Origin: Chthonomonas sp. UBA2391
GTDB taxonomy: Bacteria > Armatimonadota > Fimbriimonadia > Fimbriimonadales > Fimbriimonadaceae
Length of the DNA: 9,355 nt
NCBI GenBank assembly: GCA_002343825.1
Contig: DDSL01000088.1
Location: forward strand, 1-9,355
Direction of reading: 5' to 3'
The notes beneath the pieces were generated by a model, which was not told the origin of the DNA, made no database searches, and saw only the letters and a list, made by a program, of their open reading frames with translations. Shown piece after piece: positions 6,169 to 9,355 of the stretch. The translations under genes were made by a program, and so were the position numbers. The first letter of the stretch is position 1, and each line of letters begins with the position of its first letter.

Positions 6169-7878
6169 ATGAAGACTCGAATGAATCCCTTTAGGAAGCT
6201 CTCGGTCGTCCTGCTTGTTGCCATTGTTCTCACAATTCTTTGGGGTTGTGGCGGCGGCGGCGGAGGTTCGACCACGACTGGCAGTACGCCCGGCTCTGTC
6301 TCGGCGGTTTTGGATTGGCCAAACCGGACAAGAGCCACCGCCCCAACCTCGGCCCTAAGCGTCAAGATCACGGTCACCAATCCGCAAGACGGCTCTACCG
6401 TGGCATCAAGCACGGTCAATAGGACCCAAACCACGGCCTATTCCCAGACCGTTACGATTCCGAACGTCCCGGTGGGGAGCTACAACGTCTTCTTCCAGTT
6501 CACGGCCAACGCCGATGGATTGGGCAGCACGGTCGCAACTGGCAGTGTTTCGATCACCGTTAGTAGTGGCCAGACGGTGACCCTGCCGAGCGTCAACTTC
6601 ACCAAGACGATCGCGAACACGATGGTGAATGCCGTGACCGGACCGGTGACTGAGGGTGACGCTCCCTTCGCACTGAGCTTTACGGCGATGGATGCCGACG
6701 GGGGAATCGTCGCTGTGACTCCGGGTTCCGAGCAGTGGTCTAATCTGTCCATCGTCAATGTGGGTTCGCTGGATTCGATCGGGAACTTCACTCCCACCTC
6801 AGCCGGAACCGCGACTGTCCGAGTGACCGTCGACGGCGTCCAGAGCCCTCCGACGAACTTCACCATCCAGTCGGCAGTGCCGACAGTCAGCACCATCGCG
6901 CTTGATTCCAATCAGATTGGTCCGCGAGAAGTGAGAAACTTGACGATCACGCTGAGCCGGGCGGCGCCGAGTGGCGGGTTCCCGGTGACGCTGACCGATA
7001 CCTTTACCTTCACCGATTCGAACAACGTCCAGTGGCCCTATTTGGCGATTCGAGACTCGAATGGCAACATCCAACCGAATAGCACCGTGACGGTTCCAGC
7101 CGGACAAACCACCCATACGGTGCAGGTTGTCGGTGAAGATCTCAACCCTGCCACCGCGACCAACGCCTCGGTTTCGGTGGTAGGCCAGCCTTCGGTCAAG
7201 TTCGACTACATCGTCAACCCTTTGCGAGTGACGAGTATCAGCACGGAATACATCGTGGGCTTCACGGGACTCCTCCTCGGGCTGGATCTCACGCTTGCTC
7301 GGGCTGTCGTCGGCCCCTCCTCTGGGCGAGTGAGCTCCCAAGTCCAAGTGTGGAGTTCGAATGCCGCGGGAAGCACGAACATCGTCGACGATCCGGACTT
7401 TAAGCTCTATGGAAGCGATCTTGGCCTAGTGAATCTGGTCCAGATCGCCCTCGGAGCCGGTCAGAGCACGATTCCGTCTACCCAACTCGGTTTTTCTCCG
7501 CGGACTAACGTGGTCAACAAGAACCTGATCATCAACACCCGGTATGGAAACGGTCCGGTCTTCTCTAAGACGATCAAGCGGAATCCGTTGCCCGTTTCGA
7601 ACGGACTGCCGAATTCTGGGCCGGCCAGTGAGGGCCGACTCCAGCGAGGCGAGTCTTTCGCTCTGACGGGCCAATACCTCGATAGCTGTGAAGTCCGCTT
7701 CATTCCGCTGAGCGGCGGAGCCGGGACTCCGGCGACCGGCAATACTATCTCGAACAATGCGACTCGCTGGTCGGGAGCCGTGCCTGCTTCGCTCGACCCC
7801 GGTAATTACAACATGTTCTTCCGGGACACGAATCTTCCGACGCGGACAATCCAGATCTCGGGAATCGTGATTCAGTAG
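6169..7878 (+). CDS. Large secreted lipoprotein with bacterial Ig-like / TIG-like repeats
   Basis: A 569-residue protein. The N-terminus has positive residues (KTRMNPFRK), a hydrophobic core (12-24) and a lipobox ending LWGC, so Cys27 is the likely lipid-modified residue after signal peptidase II cleavage. Six glycines follow Cys27, then a Ser/Thr-rich linker, a common tether to a membrane surface. The remainder is low in Cys and charge and rich in Thr, Ser, Val and Asn, with beta-sandwich rhythm. Visible units: TVTIPNVPVGSYNVFF (94-109), a PEGA- or DUF-like strand set; TPTSAGTATVRVTVDG (208-223), a BIG-like end; LTITLSRAAPSGGFPVTLT (258-276) with VTVPAGQTTHTVQVVG (307-322), a Calx-like/Ig pattern; and a C-terminal TIG-like unit with LTGQYLD and PASLDPGNYNMFF. 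No catalytic motif is seen, so it is probably a cell-surface adhesin or structural protein. It is bounded downstream by an intrinsic terminator and looks monocistronic. Confidence 0.78.
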   Translation: MKTRMNPFRKLSVVLLVAIVLTILWGCGGGGGGSTTTGSTPGSVSAVLDWPNRTRATAPTSALSVKITVTNPQDGSTVASSTVNRTQTTAYSQTVTIPNVPVGSYNVFFQFTANADGLGSTVATGSVSITVSSGQTVTLPSVNFTKTIANTMVNAVTGPVTEGDAPFALSFTAMDADGGIVAVTPGSEQWSNLSIVNVGSLDSIGNFTPTSAGTATVRVTVDGVQSPPTNFTIQSAVPTVSTIALDSNQIGPREVRNLTITLSRAAPSGGFPVTLTDTFTFTDSNNVQWPYLAIRDSNGNIQPNSTVTVPAGQTTHTVQVVGEDLNPATATNASVSVVGQPSVKFDYIVNPLRVTSISTEYIVGFTGLLLGLDLTLARAVVGPSSGRVSSQVQVWSSNAAGSTNIVDDPDFKLYGSDLGLVNLVQIALGAGQSTIPSTQLGFSPRTNVVNKNLIINTRYGNGPVFSKTIKRNPLPVSNGLPNSGPASEGRLQRGESFALTGQYLDSCEVRFIPLSGGAGTPATGNTISNNATRWSGAVPASLDPGNYNMFFRDTNLPTRTIQISGIVIQ

Positions 7879-7912
7879 CCCGGTTCGCCGCTCCCCCAGC
7901 CGACCATGTCTC

Positions 7913-7946
7913 GCGTGCCATCTCTTTTGGGGTGGCACGCCTTTTT
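7913..7946 (+). terminator. Strong intrinsic terminator after the lipoprotein gene
   Basis: GCGTGCCA (7913-7920) pairs perfectly with TGGCACGC (7933-7940). The stem extends inward by T-G, C-G, T-G and C-G to a TTTT loop (12 pairs in all), and is followed by CTTTTT (7941-7946). It begins 35 nt after the lipoprotein stop. It also shows that the upstream in-frame start at 7906 for the next gene is not real, because that would translate the terminator. Confidence 0.88.
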
Positions 7947-7948
7947 GG

Positions 7949-7954
7949 TACGCT
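7949..7954 (+). promoter_or_regulatory. Possible -10 box (TACGCT) of the DUF1905 gene
   Basis: TTTTTGGTACGCT sits immediately after the terminator, with TGG before the hexamer like an extended -10, and 14 nt before the ATG at 7969. A weak -35 (TTGGGG, 7927-7932, spacer 16) lies inside the terminator loop and arm. A start site near 7961 would leave about 8 nt of leader, matching the lack of a Shine-Dalgarno. Confidence 0.38.
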
Positions 7955-7968
7955 TCATCCACTCGAAA

Positions 7969-8259
7969 ATGGTGGAGTTTGAGTTCGAAGGGGAAGTGAT
8001 CGAGTGGCGTGGGCCCGCGCCGTTCTTGTTCGTCGCGGTTCCCCCCAAGGTTGCGGCCGCGATCCGGTCGATGTCGCGCGAGCTCAGCTATGGCTGGGGG
8101 TGTATCCCGGCCCGTGTCCGGATCGGCAAAACTGAAGTCACGACTTCGCTCTTCCCCCGCGAAGGGGGTTACCTCGTCCCGATCAAGGTCGCCCTCCAGC
8201 GCGCCGAAGGCGTGGCCCTGAGCGACATGGTGGCGCTGCGGTTGAGCGTCCCTGGTTAG
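7969..8259 (+). CDS. DUF1905 family small protein
   Basis: A 96-residue protein matching the DUF1905 (PF08922) pattern: opening strands FEFEGEVIEW, then FLFVAVPPKVAAAI, YGWGCIPARVRIGKTEVTTS, LFPREGGYLVPIKVALQRAEG and a closing DMVALRLSV. The domain is a small beta barrel of unknown biochemical role, sometimes fused to YdeI-like domains. The open frame could begin at 7906, but that segment lies over the terminator; homology begins at the ATG at 7969. There is no Shine-Dalgarno; a TACGCT box is 14 nt upstream. The gene is alone on its strand, and its TAG stop overlaps the TAA stop of the convergent kinase gene by 4 bp. No function is claimed. Confidence 0.8.
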   Translation: MVEFEFEGEVIEWRGPAPFLFVAVPPKVAAAIRSMSRELSYGWGCIPARVRIGKTEVTTSLFPREGGYLVPIKVALQRAEGVALSDMVALRLSVPG

Positions 8260-8765
8260 GAACGAAATCCGCCGTCGTCGTAGAAGGAAATCTCGTGTGG
8301 GGTCGGTGGTTCGAATCCGGTCCAGTGGGGGTCGTGGTCCTCGCGCTGCATGATCCAGACCGGGCTGGTGAGCTCTTGGTTGCGCTTTTCGATCCTGCGC
8401 CACAGCTCGTCGCGATCCGAGGAATCCATGGCATAGAGCTCGATCCGGGCCCCGATCTCGAGGGCTTCCATCGCATATTGGGTTCGCTCCATCTCGGACC
8501 AAAACCCATTGTCGAGAATGACGGTGTGGCCTTTGGCCAGGTAGTCCCTGGCCGCCTTCCACTGCAAGTTTTCGACCGCGCTTCTCAGCCGGTCTCGTTC
8601 CTCGCGGTCTTCCGGGTTGGCCAAAACGGCCTCGATCCAGTCGTCGGGCGACATAAGGATCGCCCCTCGCTCGGCTTCGATCTGTTTGGCGAGGGTGGTC
8701 TTCCCTGACCCCGGAAGCCCGCAGATCAGGACGAGGGTTCCACCGGTTTGATGATTCTTGTCCAT
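8256..8765 (-). CDS. P-loop ATP-dependent kinase of the AAA_33 / zeta-toxin-like type
   Basis: A 169-residue protein with a Walker A motif CGLPGSGKTTLAKQIE (G16 to T23 in the core). It continues with SPDDWIEAV (Asp41-Asp42, a substrate or base-like acidic pair), an NPEDREERDRLR helix, the Walker B-like strand HTVILDNGFWS (Asp85), and a LID-like arginine stretch WRRIEKRN (Arg123, Arg124, Arg128). This is the layout of small-molecule and polynucleotide kinases of the AAA_33 family, which includes chloramphenicol phosphotransferase-like and zeta-like enzymes; the substrate is unknown. Upstream in-frame ORF sequence to 9032 is antisense to the APH gene frame and carries no homology; the ATG at 8765 begins 17 residues before the P-loop glycines, as usual. 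The leader is pyrimidine-rich (CCCTCCCCTCC), with no Shine-Dalgarno. It lies 38 nt after the APH gene, so cotranscription is likely. Its C-terminus tail-overlaps the DUF1905 gene. Confidence 0.82.
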   Translation of the reverse strand: MDKNHQTGGTLVLICGLPGSGKTTLAKQIEAERGAILMSPDDWIEAVLANPEDREERDRLRSAVENLQWKAARDYLAKGHTVILDNGFWSEMERTQYAMEALEIGARIELYAMDSSDRDELWRRIEKRNQELTSPVWIMQREDHDPHWTGFEPPTPHEISFYDDGGFRS

Positions 8766-8803
8766 TTGTTTGGAGGGGAGGGCTTTGCCTCGACAAGTCA
8801 AGA

Positions 8804-9355
8804 TCAATCCCTCGCCAGCAGGCCCACCAGAGCCTCGAATTCGGATTCGCCCAAGGGGCCGTAGTCCTCGCGCCGGGTCGACTTCCTGGCAAATTGCTCG
8901 AAAACGTGGAGCTTGATCCGGGCCTCGAGGTCGGGGTTCACCGGCCCGTATCCCCGGAGCGCGGCCCCGATGTATTGGGCCGGGATAAAGCGGAAATCGA
9001 CGGCGGGATCCCCAAAGCCCGCATCCCCCCAATCGATCAGTACGGGCCGCTCGCGCTCGTCGACCAAGAGGTTGTCGGCGTGGAGGTCTTGATGAACAAA
9101 GACCGAAGGATCGGCCGTAGCCGCCCGCAACAGCGGTTCAACCTCGGCCAAAAGGCCGAGGCGGCGGGCATCCGCGCGCAGTTCCTCCGCCGAAAGCGTC
9201 CAGCTCTCGTCCAGGTATCCGCCCGGATCGGCGACCGACCTTATGGCGTGCGTCGTCCGCAGAGCGGAACCCAAGGCCGAGAAGAATCGTTCGGGGTCCG
9301 CGAGCTGAGTCCGGCTCGAAAGTGGAACGGCTTGGACTCGTTCGAAGACCGAAAA
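8804..9355 (-). CDS. APH-family phosphotransferase (5' end outside the window)
   Basis: 183 residues are present; the frame stays open to the right edge, so the gene is truncated and the true start lies beyond 9355. The visible protein opens FSVFERVQAVPLSS and continues DPERFFSALGSALRTTHAI, typical of the hinge and helical region of APH (PF01636) enzymes. It then has the catalytic loop VFVHQDLHADNLL (HxDxxxxN Brenner motif: catalytic Asp, Asn metal ligand) and the metal-binding Asp in LIDWGDAGFGDPAVDF. The family phosphorylates aminoglycosides, macrolides, homoserine, choline or other alcohols with ATP or GTP. The substrate cannot be decided here, and environmental bacteria carry many such genes unrelated to resistance. 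An internal TTG at 9274 is not a start, since homology clearly continues upstream. It is followed at 38 nt by the P-loop kinase. Confidence 0.85.
   Translation of the reverse strand, partial: FSVFERVQAVPLSSRTQLADPERFFSALGSALRTTHAIRSVADPGGYLDESWTLSAEELRADARRLGLLAEVEPLLRAATADPSVFVHQDLHADNLLVDERERPVLIDWGDAGFGDPAVDFRFIPAQYIGAALRGYGPVNPDLEARIKLHVFEQFARKSTRREDYGPLGESEFEALVGLLARD

Noticed and set aside
6012..6194. 60-codon open frame in the spacer before the lipoprotein gene
   Set aside because: It has no ribosome binding site or motif and overlaps the lipoprotein start in another frame.
7906..7968. 21-codon N-terminal extension of the DUF1905 protein
   Set aside because: It is the sequence of the terminator hairpin and its T-run; the domain begins at the ATG at 7969.
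8308..8318. GGTTCGAATCC, a tRNA T-arm-like string on the plus strand
   Set aside because: The T-stem does not close (G-G mismatch at the fourth pair), no matching acceptor strand or anticodon arm lies about 60 nt upstream, and it is inside the coding frame of the P-loop kinase.
7426..8892. 488-codon minus-strand open frame spanning the lipoprotein end, terminator, DUF1905 and kinase
   Set aside because: It crosses a strong intrinsic terminator and three genes with clear family motifs in other frames; its composition is Arg/Pro/Gly-rich, as expected of a shadow frame.

Overview
The window is a GC-rich bacterial chromosomal segment with nine protein-coding genes, two of them cut by the window edges. 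I see no insertion sequence, integrase, phage gene, rRNA, tRNA or CRISPR array. Several genes lack a Shine-Dalgarno sequence, and there is a large secreted lipoprotein built of Ig-like beta repeats. With the gene mix, this would suit an environmental, didermal, free-living bacterium. Armatimonadota (Fimbriimonadia-like) is my best guess, by resemblance only and not proven.

Left block (1-3798, all on the minus strand, read right to left). An alpha-glucan phosphorylase of the GlgP type is followed at short spacing by a type I phosphodiesterase/alkaline-phosphatase-superfamily protein. Next come a fumarylacetoacetate-hydrolase-fold protein that seems to have lost its metal ligands, and the first 55 residues of an M16 zinc peptidase. 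Gaps of 35, 43 and 18 nt suggest one transcript, although the FAH-like gene carries its own promoter-like motif.

Middle block (3799-7878, plus strand). A divergent AT-rich intergenic region separates glgP from a two-gene unit. The first gene is a COG0523 (CobW/ZigA-type) GTPase metallochaperone. The second is a Tat-signal cupin with a three-histidine metal site, whose GTG start directly abuts the GTPase stop codon. This pair is the most interesting part of the window: it looks like a dedicated metal-loading GTPase plus an exported metalloenzyme that must be metallated before Tat export. After a 219-nt gap comes a 569-residue lipoprotein ending in a strong intrinsic terminator.

Right block (7906-9355). 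A small DUF1905 protein on the plus strand converges with, and overlaps by 4 bp, a minus-strand P-loop small-molecule kinase. That kinase lies just downstream of an APH-family phosphotransferase whose 5' end is outside the window. The two kinases form a likely operon that phosphorylates small molecules or antibiotics; the substrates are unknown.
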